From the NCBI GenBank assembly GCA_031363085.1, contig JANLTU010000147.1, forward strand, positions 1 through 27,151: a DNA stretch of 27,151 nucleotides, read 5' to 3'. Under the pieces are notes generated by a model. The model was given only the letters and a program-made list of their open reading frames with translations. It had not been told where the DNA came from and made no database searches. Within the stretch, counting starts at the first letter, position 1. Each line of letters opens with the position of its first letter. Source of the stretch: UBA6921 sp031363085 (lineage in GTDB: Bacteria; Pseudomonadota; Gammaproteobacteria; SG8-11). Made by a program: the position numbers and the translations under genes. This document shows, in pieces, positions 14,975-22,618 of this stretch.

Positions 14975-16324
14975 ATGAAGGCGAACTATCGTAATGCGTT
15001 AATTTTGGCGGCAGGAACCGTTCTTGGCATTTCTATTGCCATTGGACACGGCGTACTTGCGCAAAAATCCGAACCTGCACAAGCGTTGCCGTTGGAGGAA
15101 CTGCGCACCTTCACCGATGTGTTCACGCGCATCAAACGCGATTACGTCGAACCGGTCGATGACAAAACCCTGCTGGAACACGCGATCCGCGGCATGCTGG
15201 CCGGGCTCGATCCGCATTCCAGTTATCTGGATGAAGAAGCTTATAAAGACTTGCAAACCAGCACCTCGGGTGAATTCGGCGGGCTGGGCATTGAGGTCGG
15301 CATGGAAGACGGCTTCGTCAAAGTGATCGCGCCGATTGACGACACGCCGGCGTATCGCGCGGGCGTGAAAGCCGGCGATCTAATTATCCGCCTGGATGAA
15401 ACTCCGGTGAAGGGATTATCGCTGAACGATGCTGTCAAGCTCATGCGCGGCAAGCCCGGCTCGGAAATCGCACTGACCATCGTGCGTGAAAAAGAAGAGA
15501 AGCCGCTGCGCATCTCACTCAAGCGTGACATTATTCAAGTGAAGAGCGTCAAGAGCCGCACCCTCGACAAAGGTTATGGCTATGTCCGCATCACGCAATT
15601 CCAATCCCATACCGGCGAAGACATGGTCAGCGCGATTGAAGCCCTGATCAAAGAAAACAAAGACAACCTCTACGGCATGGTGCTGGATTTACGCAACAAC
15701 CCCGGCGGCGTGTTGAATGCGGCGGTGTCGGTGTCCGACGCCTTCCTGGAAAAAGGTCTGATCGTCTACACCGAAGGACGCATTGAAGATTCCAAGCTGC
15801 AATTCAAGGCCACGCCGCGCGATGTATTGAACGGCTCGCCGATGGTGGTGCTCATCAACGGCGGTTCGGCCTCTGCATCGGAAATCGTCGCCGGCGCCCT
15901 GCAAGACCACAAACGCGCCGTCATCATGGGCTCGCAATCCTTCGGCAAGGGCTCGGTGCAAACCATCTTGCCACTACCGAGCAACACCTCGGCCATCAAG
16001 CTCACCACGGCGCGCTATTTCACGCCCTCGGGACGCTCGATCCAGGCGGATGGCATCAAGCCCGACATCCCGTTGGAGCAATTGAAGGTTGCCGACGCAG
16101 AGCCCGCGTCGCTCGGCTCGATCAAAGAAGCCGATCTCAGCGGTCACTTGAAAAATGCGCAGCTCGACAAAGATAAAGACAAAGATAAACCGGCTAACGG
16201 TAAAACAGCGACGCCTGCCAAGGACGAGAACACACTCGCGAATTTGGCTAAGACCGACTATGCGCTGTATGAGGCGCTGAACATGCTCAAAGGCATGCGC
16301 ATCCTCAAAGCCAGTGCCAAATAG
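14975..16324 (+). CDS. ctpA: Carboxy-terminal processing protease, S41 family
   Basis: A periplasmic serine protease that trims or degrades envelope proteins from their C-termini. The 449 residues show an N-terminal signal/anchor (residues 7-29), the RDYVEPVDDKTLLEHAIRGM region, a PDZ domain at about 98-185 (FGGLGIEVG, AYRAGVKAGDLIIRL), and the S41 catalytic core with the nucleophile in NGGSASASEIVAGALQD (probably S300) and the general base K325 in QSFGKGSVQT, 25 residues apart as in Tsp. The C-terminal tail has a charged linker KDKDKDK. GGAG lies about 8 nt before the ATG. It follows envC by 70 nt, an envC-ctpA pairing common in proteobacteria. Confidence 0.95.
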   Translation: MKANYRNALILAAGTVLGISIAIGHGVLAQKSEPAQALPLEELRTFTDVFTRIKRDYVEPVDDKTLLEHAIRGMLAGLDPHSSYLDEEAYKDLQTSTSGEFGGLGIEVGMEDGFVKVIAPIDDTPAYRAGVKAGDLIIRLDETPVKGLSLNDAVKLMRGKPGSEIALTIVREKEEKPLRISLKRDIIQVKSVKSRTLDKGYGYVRITQFQSHTGEDMVSAIEALIKENKDNLYGMVLDLRNNPGGVLNAAVSVSDAFLEKGLIVYTEGRIEDSKLQFKATPRDVLNGSPMVVLINGGSASASEIVAGALQDHKRAVIMGSQSFGKGSVQTILPLPSNTSAIKLTTARYFTPSGRSIQADGIKPDIPLEQLKVADAEPASLGSIKEADLSGHLKNAQLDKDKDKDKPANGKTATPAKDENTLANLAKTDYALYEALNMLKGMRILKASAK

Positions 16325-16333
16325 CAGTACACC

Positions 16334-16888
16334 ATGGCCAAGGTACTGGTGCCGCTGGCGCAGGGTTGCGAAGAACTGGAAGCGGTGACCGTCATTGATG
16401 TGCTGCGCCGCGCCGGGATACACGTAATCAGTGCGGGGCTCGATGAGCGCCCCGTCACGGCCAGTCGCGGTACGGTGTTGATCCCTGACACCACGCTTGA
16501 GCAGGCCCTGCACGACGAGTACGACATGGTGGTCCTGCCCGGCGGTCAACCGGGCACGGACAACCTGGATAAAGACACCCGCCTTAAACCCTTGCTACAA
16601 AAAATGGCCGCCGCGCAAAAATACACGGCGGCCATTTGTGCTGCGCCCAAAGTGCTTGCCAATGCAGGCTTGCTGAAGGGTAAGCGTGCCACCGCGTTTC
16701 CCGGCACCTTGGAAAAACTTCAGTTACGCGATGTCACCTTAGACAGCGCAGCGGTGGTCCGGGATGGCCTCGTGATTACCTCACGCGGGCCGGGCACGGC
16801 GATGGATTTCGCGCTGGAACTGGTTGAACTGCTGGCCGGCAAAACTAAACGCAGCGCCGTCGAGGATGCGCTACAACGGCCGCGTTAG
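16334..16888 (+). CDS. yajL: DJ-1/PfpI family protein, YajL-like
   Basis: A 184-residue cytoplasmic protein of the DJ-1/ThiJ family, linked to protection against oxidative and electrophile stress (glyoxalase, deglycase or chaperone activities are claimed for relatives). The nucleophile-elbow cysteine C102 lies in AAICAAPKVLA, and the partner glutamate E16 lies in QGCEELEAVTVIDVLRRAG, both matching DJ-1 and YajL. The VVLPGGQPGTDNL segment is also typical. It follows ctpA by 9 nt and is probably in the same transcript. Its stop codon overlaps the convergent rdgB stop by 4 bp. YajL is the best subgroup guess; the exact reaction is not determined by sequence alone. Confidence 0.88.
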   Translation: MAKVLVPLAQGCEELEAVTVIDVLRRAGIHVISAGLDERPVTASRGTVLIPDTTLEQALHDEYDMVVLPGGQPGTDNLDKDTRLKPLLQKMAAAQKYTAAICAAPKVLANAGLLKGKRATAFPGTLEKLQLRDVTLDSAAVVRDGLVITSRGPGTAMDFALELVELLAGKTKRSAVEDALQRPR

Positions 16889-17532
16889 CTTTTTTCTAAC
16901 CCCCGCAGCGCATCAAGCAACTTGCGCAACGCCTGACCACGATGGCTGATGCGATTCTTTTCCGTTGCATCCAGCTCGCCGCCGGAACACTGGTGCGTCG
17001 GCACAAAAAATATCGGATCGTAGCCAAACCCGCCGCTGCCGCGCGGTGCTGTCAATATTCGCCCCTCCCAGCTTCCGCTACAGATGATCGGTGTGGGATC
17101 AAGCGCGTGCCGCATATAAACGATAAGGCATTGATAGCGCGCGCCGCGTTGCGCTTCAGGCACGCCGGCCAGCGCTTGCAGCAGCTTTTGATTATTGGCT
17201 TGGTCGCCGGCGCCTTGGCCTGAGTAACGCGCGGAGTAGATGCCCGGCACGCCATTTAACCCATCAACCTCAATACCCGAGTCGTCGGCAATGGCCGGCA
17301 ACCCGGTGATATCTGCCGCGTGACGCGCCTTGATAAGCGCGTTCTCGACAAACGTCAGGCCGGTTTCATCTGCGTCACTGACCCCCAACTGCGCCTGCGG
17401 AATAATGTCAAGATGTAGGCCACCGAGCAGTTCAGCAAACTCGCGCAGCTTGCCCGGATTGTTGGACGCCAACACCACGCGATGATTACTATTTTTCTGG
17501 CTGTGTATGGGAGTGGGATCGCCGGGCTTCAT
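16885..17532 (-). CDS. rdgB: XTP/dITP pyrophosphatase (RdgB/HAM1)
   Basis: Hydrolyses non-canonical purine nucleoside triphosphates (dITP, XTP) to monophosphates so they are not built into DNA. The 215-residue protein contains the family signature ASNNPGKLREFAELL near residue 22, the catalytic/metal loop PAIADDSGIEVDGLNG, and the C-terminal GSGGFGYDPIFFVP and ISHRGQAL segments, in the usual order. The first 15 or so residues before HRVVLASNN are longer than usual, but the ATG overlaps the rph stop as ATGA, which supports this start and indicates coupling. rph-rdgB is a common proteobacterial pair. Confidence 0.96.
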   Translation of the reverse strand: MKPGDPTPIHSQKNSNHRVVLASNNPGKLREFAELLGGLHLDIIPQAQLGVSDADETGLTFVENALIKARHAADITGLPAIADDSGIEVDGLNGVPGIYSARYSGQGAGDQANNQKLLQALAGVPEAQRGARYQCLIVYMRHALDPTPIICSGSWEGRILTAPRGSGGFGYDPIFFVPTHQCSGGELDATEKNRISHRGQALRKLLDALRGLEKS

Positions 17533-18245
17533 TCCTTGAGCGCCGCTTGTTGTTTGGCAATCAGCTCGGTTATGCCGTGGCGCGCCAGTTCGAGCATCGA
17601 CTGCAACTCTTCAAAACGAAACGCGTGGCCTTCCGCCGTGCCTTGCAATTCGATGAATGCGCCGGCGTCGTTCATCACGATGTTCATGTCGGTTTCGGCA
17701 TTGGAATCTTCGGCGTAATCCAGATCCAGCACCGCCTGTCCTTGATAGATACCGACCGACACTGACGCGACGTGGCCGTGTAACGGATTCTTGCTGATTT
17801 GCTTGTTGCGCCGCAGCGCCGTCACGGCATCGACCAACGCGACGTAGGCGCCGGTGATGGACGCCGTGCGCGTGCCGCCGTCAGCTTGGATCACGTCGCA
17901 GTCGATGGTGATGGTGCGCTCGCCCAGCGCCTGGGTATCGACCACCGCGCGCAACGCACGGCCGATCAACCGCTGAATCTCCATAGTGCGCCCACCCTGC
18001 TTGCCGCGTGCTGCTTCGCGGTCCATACGCTGGCCGGTGGAGCGCGGCAACATGCCGTATTCTGCGGTCACCCAACCCTGGCCTTTGCCTTTCAAAAAAC
18101 GCGGCACACCCTCATTGATCGAGGCGGTGCAAATGACTTTGGTATCGCCGAATTCCACAAGAACCGAGCCCTCCGCATGCTTGGTGTAATAGCGGGTAAA
18201 TTCGACATGGCGCAACTCGTTGGCTGCGCGTCCGCTGGGTCGCAT
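17529..18245 (-). CDS. rph: Ribonuclease PH
   Basis: Phosphorolytic 3'-to-5' exoribonuclease that trims tRNA precursors and other RNAs. The 238-residue protein starts MRPSGRAANELRHVEFTRYY and shows the family motifs GDTKVICTASI, the phosphate-binding GRTMEIQRLIGRALRA region, TITIDCDVIQADGGTRTASI and LDLDYAEDSNAETDMNIV. Length is normal. The ATG is preceded by TAGGAG about 9 nt upstream, and a perfect TATAAT lies about 40 nt upstream. It is the first gene of an rph-rdgB operon and is divergent from rpmB. Confidence 0.97.
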   Translation of the reverse strand: MRPSGRAANELRHVEFTRYYTKHAEGSVLVEFGDTKVICTASINEGVPRFLKGKGQGWVTAEYGMLPRSTGQRMDREAARGKQGGRTMEIQRLIGRALRAVVDTQALGERTITIDCDVIQADGGTRTASITGAYVALVDAVTALRRNKQISKNPLHGHVASVSVGIYQGQAVLDLDYAEDSNAETDMNIVMNDAGAFIELQGTAEGHAFRFEELQSMLELARHGITELIAKQQAALKE

Positions 18246-18281
18246 ACGTTAGACTCCTACATAAGATTGAAAAGGGTGGCC

Positions 18282-18287
18282 ATTATA
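18282..18287 (-). promoter_or_regulatory. Perfect -10 box upstream of rph
   Basis: The minus strand reads GGGTATAATGGCC, with TATAAT as the complement of 18282-18287, about 37 nt before the rph start codon. No good -35 match lies 16-18 nt further upstream, so the assignment rests mainly on the -10 box and its position. Confidence 0.5.
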
Positions 18288-18372
18288 CCCATGCGGGCGC
18301 GGAGCGGTTGGCGTGGAACACCAGCACCAGTAGAAATTATCCGTCGCGGCCCTACCCAGCAATTTGGTTTTC

Positions 18373-18381
18373 TGATATAAA
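18373..18381 (+). promoter_or_regulatory. Extended -10 promoter of rpmB-rpmG
   Basis: TGATATAAA combines the extended -10 TG with a TATAAA box (18376-18381), about 70 nt before the rpmB start. It is followed by a GC-rich discriminator (GTCGCGCTC), as in ribosomal promoters under growth-rate control. No -35 consensus is seen, which extended -10 promoters can tolerate. Confidence 0.5.
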
Positions 18382-18450
18382 GTCGCGCTCTCAGGCTCGT
18401 TGTGCGCGAAAAATAGCGCCGACGAAAGATCCGTTTTGGAGGTAATTGCA

Positions 18451-18687
18451 ATGTCCAGAGTCTGCCAGATCACGGGTAAGCGCCCGATGTATGGGCACAA
18501 TGTGTCCCACGCGAACAACAAAACCAAGCGGCGTTTCTTGCCCAATCTGCATACCCACCGGTTTTGGGTCGACAGCGAGAATCGTTTTGTACGCTTACGC
18601 ATTTCATCCAACGGTATGCGCATCATTGACAAACACGGCATCGACAAAGTGTTGGCCGATTTGCGCGCTCGCGGCGACAACGTTTAA
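18451..18687 (+). CDS. rpmB: 50S ribosomal protein L28
   Basis: A 78-residue structural protein of the large ribosomal subunit. It starts MSRVCQITGKRPMYGHNVSH and contains NNKTKRRFLPNLHTHRFWV, the canonical L28 sequence, ending LADLRARGDNV. The ATG at 18451 was chosen over the longer open frame because GGAGGT lies 7 nt upstream and it matches the family start. rpmG follows after 12 nt in the usual rpmB-rpmG pair. Confidence 0.98.
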   Translation: MSRVCQITGKRPMYGHNVSHANNKTKRRFLPNLHTHRFWVDSENRFVRLRISSNGMRIIDKHGIDKVLADLRARGDNV

Positions 18688-18699
18688 GGAGCTTGAATC

Positions 18700-18855
18700 A
18701 TGCGTGAAAAAATCAAACTGGTGTCGAGCGCCGATACGGGCCACTTCTACACCACCACCAAGAACAAAAAGACCATGCCCGACAAAATGGAGATCAAGAA
18801 ATTTGATCCCGTCGTACGCAAGCACGTGATCTATAAAGAATCGAAAATCAAATAA
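18700..18855 (+). CDS. rpmG: 50S ribosomal protein L33
   Basis: A 51-residue ribosomal protein that is easily missed for its size. It reads MREKIKLVSSADTGHFYTTT, then KNKKTMPDKMEIKKFDPVVR, then KHVIYKESKIK, a complete L33 of normal length. AAGGAG lies about 8 nt before the ATG. This version lacks the zinc-binding CxxC pairs of some L33 proteins, as is common in proteobacteria. A strong terminator follows at 18868-18920. Confidence 0.98.
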   Translation: MREKIKLVSSADTGHFYTTTKNKKTMPDKMEIKKFDPVVRKHVIYKESKIK

Positions 18856-18867
18856 TCGATCCGCTCT

Positions 18868-18920
18868 TTTCATGAGCAATAAAAAACCCGCACCGTGCGG
18901 GTTTTTTATTGCTCATGAAA
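18868..18920. terminator. Bidirectional terminator between rpmG and the desaturase gene
   Basis: A perfect 25-bp inverted repeat (18868-18892 and 18896-18920) with a 3-nt loop. The GC core CCCGCA/TGCGGG is flanked by A6 and T6 runs, so both strands give a hairpin followed by a U-tract. The pairing extends through CATGAGCAAT outside the core. It lies 12 nt after the rpmG stop and 8 nt from the stop of the convergent desaturase gene. Confidence 0.93.
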
Positions 18921-18928
18921 TACTTTCG

Positions 18929-20107
18929 TTACGCGGCACGCACCGTATACCCAGGCAGGCCGCGGGCAAATTCCTGTAACGCCCGAATACCGGTTTCTTC
19001 AGCTTGTTTACACCATTCCTGTAGCTGCTTAAGCAAGACTTCTTGCGTGGCAGTCGAGCGCCGGCCAATCTCCTGCAACTGTTGCTTGAAGCGATACACG
19101 GTGCGCAGCGCCTGACTGCGGCTCAGCACTGTTTCCAGTTTTTGCTTGGCGTCGGCGTTGAGCAACGACTCCTCGCGAACTAACAGGCTGCGGCTGCGTT
19201 TGAAAAGCTGCCGATACGAAACATCGGCCTTGTGAAATTCATCTTTGAGCACCGGGTAGATGACAACGCGACAGTAACGCGACATGACTTGAAAGCGATT
19301 GATCACCACGGCTGCCAGCGTGTCGGCATCAATCCCCGCTTTGGAGCGCACGATAAACGGCGTGGGCGGCACTTTGCGTACCCGCGCCAAACGCAGCAGA
19401 TCCAGAATGCGGATATACATCCAGCCGATGTCGAATTCCCACCATTTCGACGACAGCTTGGCGGAGTTCGGATAGGTGTGGTGGTTGTTATGTAGCTCCT
19501 CACCGCCGACCAGTAGGCCGATGGGCGAGATATTGCGTGACGCGTCTGCGCACTCGTAGTTGCGGTAACCGCGCCAGTGACCGATGCCGTTAATCACACC
19601 CGCCGCCCATACTGGAATCCACATCATCTGTACCGCCCACACTGACAAACCCAATGCACCGAACAGCGTGACATTGATCAGCAGCATAAGGACGATGCCC
19701 AAGTAGGAAAAGCGCAGATACAAATTGCGTTCGATCCAGTCGGTCGGCGTGCCTTTGCCGAATTGCTCCAGCGTTTGCGGGTTAGCCGCCTCGTTTTGGT
19801 AAAGCTCCGCGCCCTGCGTCAGCACTTTTTTGATACCGAGAATTTGCGGGCTGTGCGGGTCATTTACCGTTTCACATTCGGCATGATGCTTGCGATGCAC
19901 CGCGACCCAATCGATGGTGCGCATGCCGGTGGTCATCCACAACCAGAAGCGGAAGAAATGACTCACCCACGGATTTAAATCCAGCGCGCGATGCGCTTGG
20001 TGTCGATGTAGATAGATCGTGACTGCGGCAATCGTAATATGCGTCACGGCCAAGGCGTAGCCAACGATTTGCCACACGGATGCTGCCATCAAGCCTTCAA
20101 AATTCAT
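18929..20107 (-). CDS. Membrane fatty acid desaturase (acyl-CoA delta-9 type)
   Basis: A di-iron membrane enzyme expected to insert a double bond into a fatty acyl chain. The 392 residues have the three histidine boxes of the stearoyl-CoA desaturase family: HRHQAH (34-39), HRKHH (71-75) and HNNHH (206-210). Hydrophobic segments lie at about 9-32, 50-62, 134-155 and 158-174. The last 150 residues are a soluble extension with helices rich in Arg, Gln and Leu, longer than the minimal core but seen in proteobacterial DesA-like proteins. The ATG at 20107 was chosen because AAGG precedes it. The gene stands alone; its stop faces the terminator shared with rpmG. Confidence 0.88.
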   Translation of the reverse strand: MNFEGLMAASVWQIVGYALAVTHITIAAVTIYLHRHQAHRALDLNPWVSHFFRFWLWMTTGMRTIDWVAVHRKHHAECETVNDPHSPQILGIKKVLTQGAELYQNEAANPQTLEQFGKGTPTDWIERNLYLRFSYLGIVLMLLINVTLFGALGLSVWAVQMMWIPVWAAGVINGIGHWRGYRNYECADASRNISPIGLLVGGEELHNNHHTYPNSAKLSSKWWEFDIGWMYIRILDLLRLARVRKVPPTPFIVRSKAGIDADTLAAVVINRFQVMSRYCRVVIYPVLKDEFHKADVSYRQLFKRSRSLLVREESLLNADAKQKLETVLSRSQALRTVYRFKQQLQEIGRRSTATQEVLLKQLQEWCKQAEETGIRALQEFARGLPGYTVRAA

Positions 20108-20178
20108 GAACCTTACCCTCGCACAGATATAACGGAAACATAACACGAAGCTTTAGGATTAAGCGACGTGCGCTAAGC

Positions 20179-20232
20179 CTCGGCAGAAAACTGCTCCTGC
20201 GTTTTCTGCACTTCCGCCATCCTTGGCGGTCC
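20179..20232. repeat. Two-hairpin repeat element, copy 2
   Basis: First hairpin: GCAGAAAAC (20183-20191) and GTTTTCTGC (20201-20209), a perfect 9-bp stem around the loop TGCTCCTGC. Second hairpin: CCGCCA (20214-20219) and TGGCGG (20224-20229). The loop and second half match copy 1 at 9165-9214. This copy is intergenic, between the divergent desaturase and MNIO genes. Confidence 0.75.
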
Positions 20233-20330
20233 AATCGCATGCGCAATCCATGCCTGCAATGTACCTTGACGCTCGTTAAGCGCCAATCCTATGCTGCATT
20301 AACCCCACCTACTTGTTATTTTTTGTATCC

Positions 20331-21185
20331 ATGCCGCCTTCACCCACATTGAAATACCCTAACTTGGGCTTTGGCTTAGGCTTACGCGTCGATCATTATC
20401 AAACCGTACTAGACACGCGTCCAGCGGTGGATTGGTTCGAGGTCATCACCGAGAACTATCTGGTCCTGGGCGGAAAACCGCTGCATTTTCTGCGACGGAT
20501 TCGGGAACATTACCCGATGGTGATGCACGGCGTGTCGCTGTCGGTCGGCAGCACCGACCCGCTGAATATGGACTACCTGCGCCAAGTCAAACAATTGGCG
20601 AGCGAGTTGCAGCCGGCATGGCTGTCCGACCACTTGTGCTGGACGCAGATGGGCGGCACCAATATCCACGATCTGATGCCGTTGCCGTATACCGAGGAAG
20701 CCTTGGCGCACGTGGTCGAGCGGGTGCAGCGCGTGCAAGATTTTTTGGGACGACGCCTGCTGCTGGAAAATGTGTCAAGTTACGTTACCTACACCGACTC
20801 CAGGTTGAGTGAATGGGACTTTCTGGCCGAAATTGCGCGCCGCGCCGACTGCCTGATTTTGCTCGATATCAACAATATTTACGTGAGCGCCTACAATCAC
20901 GGCTTCGCCGCGCTTGACTACCTCAATGCAATTCCACCGGAACGCGTGCAGCAATTCCATCTCGCCGGGCACAGTAATTTGGGCGACTACATCATCGATA
21001 CCCACGATCATCCGATCATCGACCCGGTATGGCAGTTGTACACCCAGGCGATCACGCGCTTCGATGAAGTTTCAACCATGATCGAGCGCGATGACCATAT
21101 TCCGCCGTTCGACGAATTGTTCGCTGAACTCGCGGTTGCGCGCCGCATCGCACATGAAGTGAAGCATGTCACGGGGACGGCATGA
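20331..21185 (+). CDS. MNIO family (DUF692) multinuclear iron oxidase, BufB/HvfB-like
   Basis: A TIM-barrel enzyme of the multinuclear non-haem iron oxidase family, whose studied members modify cysteines of small ribosomal peptides such as bufferins and methanobactin precursors. In the 284 residues the family's metal-ligand positions are visible: H66 (MHGVSLS), D100-H101 (LSDHLCW), E146 (LLENVSSY), D179 and N181 (LLDINNIYVS) with H190, H210 and H214 (HLAGH), and the DTHDHPI segment. The ATG at 20331 is preferred to an upstream TTG, though neither has a good ribosome site. The downstream partner gene overlaps as ATGA. No precursor peptide gene is recognisable nearby, so the substrate is unknown. 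Confidence 0.88.
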   Translation: MPPSPTLKYPNLGFGLGLRVDHYQTVLDTRPAVDWFEVITENYLVLGGKPLHFLRRIREHYPMVMHGVSLSVGSTDPLNMDYLRQVKQLASELQPAWLSDHLCWTQMGGTNIHDLMPLPYTEEALAHVVERVQRVQDFLGRRLLLENVSSYVTYTDSRLSEWDFLAEIARRADCLILLDINNIYVSAYNHGFAALDYLNAIPPERVQQFHLAGHSNLGDYIIDTHDHPIIDPVWQLYTQAITRFDEVSTMIERDDHIPPFDELFAELAVARRIAHEVKHVTGTA

Positions 21186-21964
21186 GTTCGTTGCGCACTT
21201 TACAAAGCAATTTTCTCGCCTACCTGCGCGCACCGCAGACGCAGATGCGCGGGGCGGTGCTTGACACGCCCACCGTCAGCTCGGAACGGCGCTTGAAAAT
21301 TTATGCCGACGCCTATCGCCTGCGCTTGGTCGATGCGCTCGCCGACAACTACCCCATATTGCATGCGTTGTTGGGTGATGACGCATTCGCGGAATTGGGC
21401 GCCGGTTATTTAGATGCACAACCATCGCAGCATTTTTCGATACGTCACTTCGGTCATCGCTTGGCCGAGTTCGTTGCCACGCAAACACCATATGCTACGC
21501 AGCCGGTGCTGATGGACCTAGCGAATTTCGAATGGGCCTTGCGCGATGCGTTCGACGCTGCCGATGCTACGGCACTGCGCAGCGAAGATTTAGCCGCCAT
21601 CGCGCCTGAGCAATGGCCGGAACTGCGTTTTAAATTGCATCCTACGGTTCGGCGCCTGGACTTAACATGGAACGCCCCGGCGCTGTGGCAAGCCTTGAAT
21701 CAGCAACTCGATCCGCCAGCACCGCAAATCAATAAACATATAACAGCATGGCTGGTATGGCGCCATGACTTGAAAATTAATTACCGGTCGCTGGATGTGG
21801 ACGAAGCCTGGGCTCTCGACGCATTGCAATTCGACACCACATTTGCGGATTTATGTGCCGGGCTATGCGAGTGGGTGGACGAATCGCACGCCGCCGTGCG
21901 CGCGGCACGCTTTGTTCAGCGCTGGCTGTCTGAGGGTATTCTGCGCAATGATTCTCGGCCTTAA
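21182..21964 (+). CDS. BufC/HvfC-like partner protein (DUF2063 domain)
   Basis: The usual partner of MNIO enzymes, thought to recognise and deliver the precursor peptide. The 260-residue protein begins with the DUF2063 domain (LRTLQSNFLAYLRA, then SSERRLKIYADAYRLRLVDALADNYP in two parts, then LGDDAFAELGAGYLDAQPSQ), which older annotation calls putative DNA-binding. The C-terminal half is a less conserved domain with several Trp residues. The ATG overlaps the MNIO stop by 4 bp (21182-21185), so the two are translationally coupled and probably form a complex. No further gene follows on this strand before the separate promoter of the rsd-like gene. Confidence 0.85.
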   Translation: MSSLRTLQSNFLAYLRAPQTQMRGAVLDTPTVSSERRLKIYADAYRLRLVDALADNYPILHALLGDDAFAELGAGYLDAQPSQHFSIRHFGHRLAEFVATQTPYATQPVLMDLANFEWALRDAFDAADATALRSEDLAAIAPEQWPELRFKLHPTVRRLDLTWNAPALWQALNQQLDPPAPQINKHITAWLVWRHDLKINYRSLDVDEAWALDALQFDTTFADLCAGLCEWVDESHAAVRAARFVQRWLSEGILRNDSRP

Positions 21965-22016
21965 CCGCAATGCCGTGCCAAGTTGTGAACTAAATCGAGT
22001 TGCCCGGATTACTCCG

Positions 22017-22045
22017 TTGAAAAAGAATTAGTGCTACGATAGATT
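22017..22045 (+). promoter_or_regulatory. Sigma-70 promoter of the rsd-like gene
   Basis: A -35 box TTGAAA (22017-22022) and a -10 box TAGATT (22040-22045) are separated by 17 nt, about 41 nt before the start codon at 22087. The match is moderate on both boxes, and spacing and position fit. Confidence 0.5.
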
Positions 22046-22086
22046 CGTCGTTAATCGCATTACTCTTCACTCTTCAGGAGAACTTT

Positions 22087-22545
22087 ATGTCGATGTCGGC
22101 GCAAACTCGCCACGAACGTCGTGCCGATTCTCAGAAACAACTGCAAACCCTGGTGTCATCGCGCACTGATACCCTTTCGCTGTACAGCCGTCTGGCTGCG
22201 AGTAAGCCGTTCAAGTCCAACAAATCGACCCAGAAATTACTGCAGGAATTCTGTGCCTCGCTGATCGATTACACGGCGGGTGCTCATTTTCAACTGTATC
22301 GCTTCATCGACGAACGCAAAGAGCGTCGCAAGCGCGTCAATGACATCGCAGAACGCTTTTACTCTGACATTGCCGAGAGCACTCAGCAAATCCTCGACTT
22401 CAACGATAAATACGACTGTCAGGACCACTGCGAAAATTTTGATCGCCTGGAGGCCGACCTCTCCAAGCTGGGTGTCATTTTGGCGGACCGCATCGAAATG
22501 GAAGATCAACTGATCGAGGCGCTCTCGCTTCCACGCGACGAGTAA
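22087..22545 (+). CDS. rsd: Rsd/AlgQ-family regulator of sigma-70
   Basis: A 152-residue helical cytoplasmic protein similar to Rsd, which binds region 4 of sigma-70 in stationary phase, and to AlgQ of Pseudomonas. Shared features are the central LLQEFCASLIDYTAGAHFQL segment (E. coli has LDDFCQSLVDYLSAGHF), STQQILDFNDKYD (E. coli NTQQIMDYYD) and the C-terminal LGVILADRIEMEDQLIEAL. Length is close to E. coli Rsd (158 aa). AGGAGA lies 6 nt before the ATG, and a promoter is seen at 22017-22045. It is transcribed alone and is convergent with glycogen phosphorylase; in E. coli Rsd is also linked to carbon status through HPr. Function is by family resemblance. Confidence 0.82.
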   Translation: MSMSAQTRHERRADSQKQLQTLVSSRTDTLSLYSRLAASKPFKSNKSTQKLLQEFCASLIDYTAGAHFQLYRFIDERKERRKRVNDIAERFYSDIAESTQQILDFNDKYDCQDHCENFDRLEADLSKLGVILADRIEMEDQLIEALSLPRDE

Positions 22546-22552
22546 ATTCCAC

Positions 22553-22603
22553 GCCTGCCTCATTCCAAGTAGCGCGTGCATGCCACTTGGAATTGCCTGC
22601 CTC
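22553..22603. repeat. Hairpin flanked by 9-bp direct repeats between rsd and glgP
   Basis: GCCTGCCTC occurs at 22553-22561 and again at 22595-22603. Between them a 9-bp perfect inverted repeat, ATTCCAAGT (22562-22570) and ACTTGGAAT (22585-22593), surrounds a 14-nt GC-rich loop. It could act as a weak terminator for the convergent genes, but there is no U-tract. The direct repeats also resemble a target-site duplication around a tiny palindromic insertion. Confidence 0.6.
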
Positions 22604-22618
22604 GCACCAGTTACACCG

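Noticed and set aside
20239..20352. A 37-codon frame with four cysteines just upstream of the MNIO gene, considered as a bufferin-type precursor
   Set aside because: It has no signal peptide and no ribosome site, its cysteines do not fit the BufA pattern, and it overlaps the MNIO start; most likely chance.
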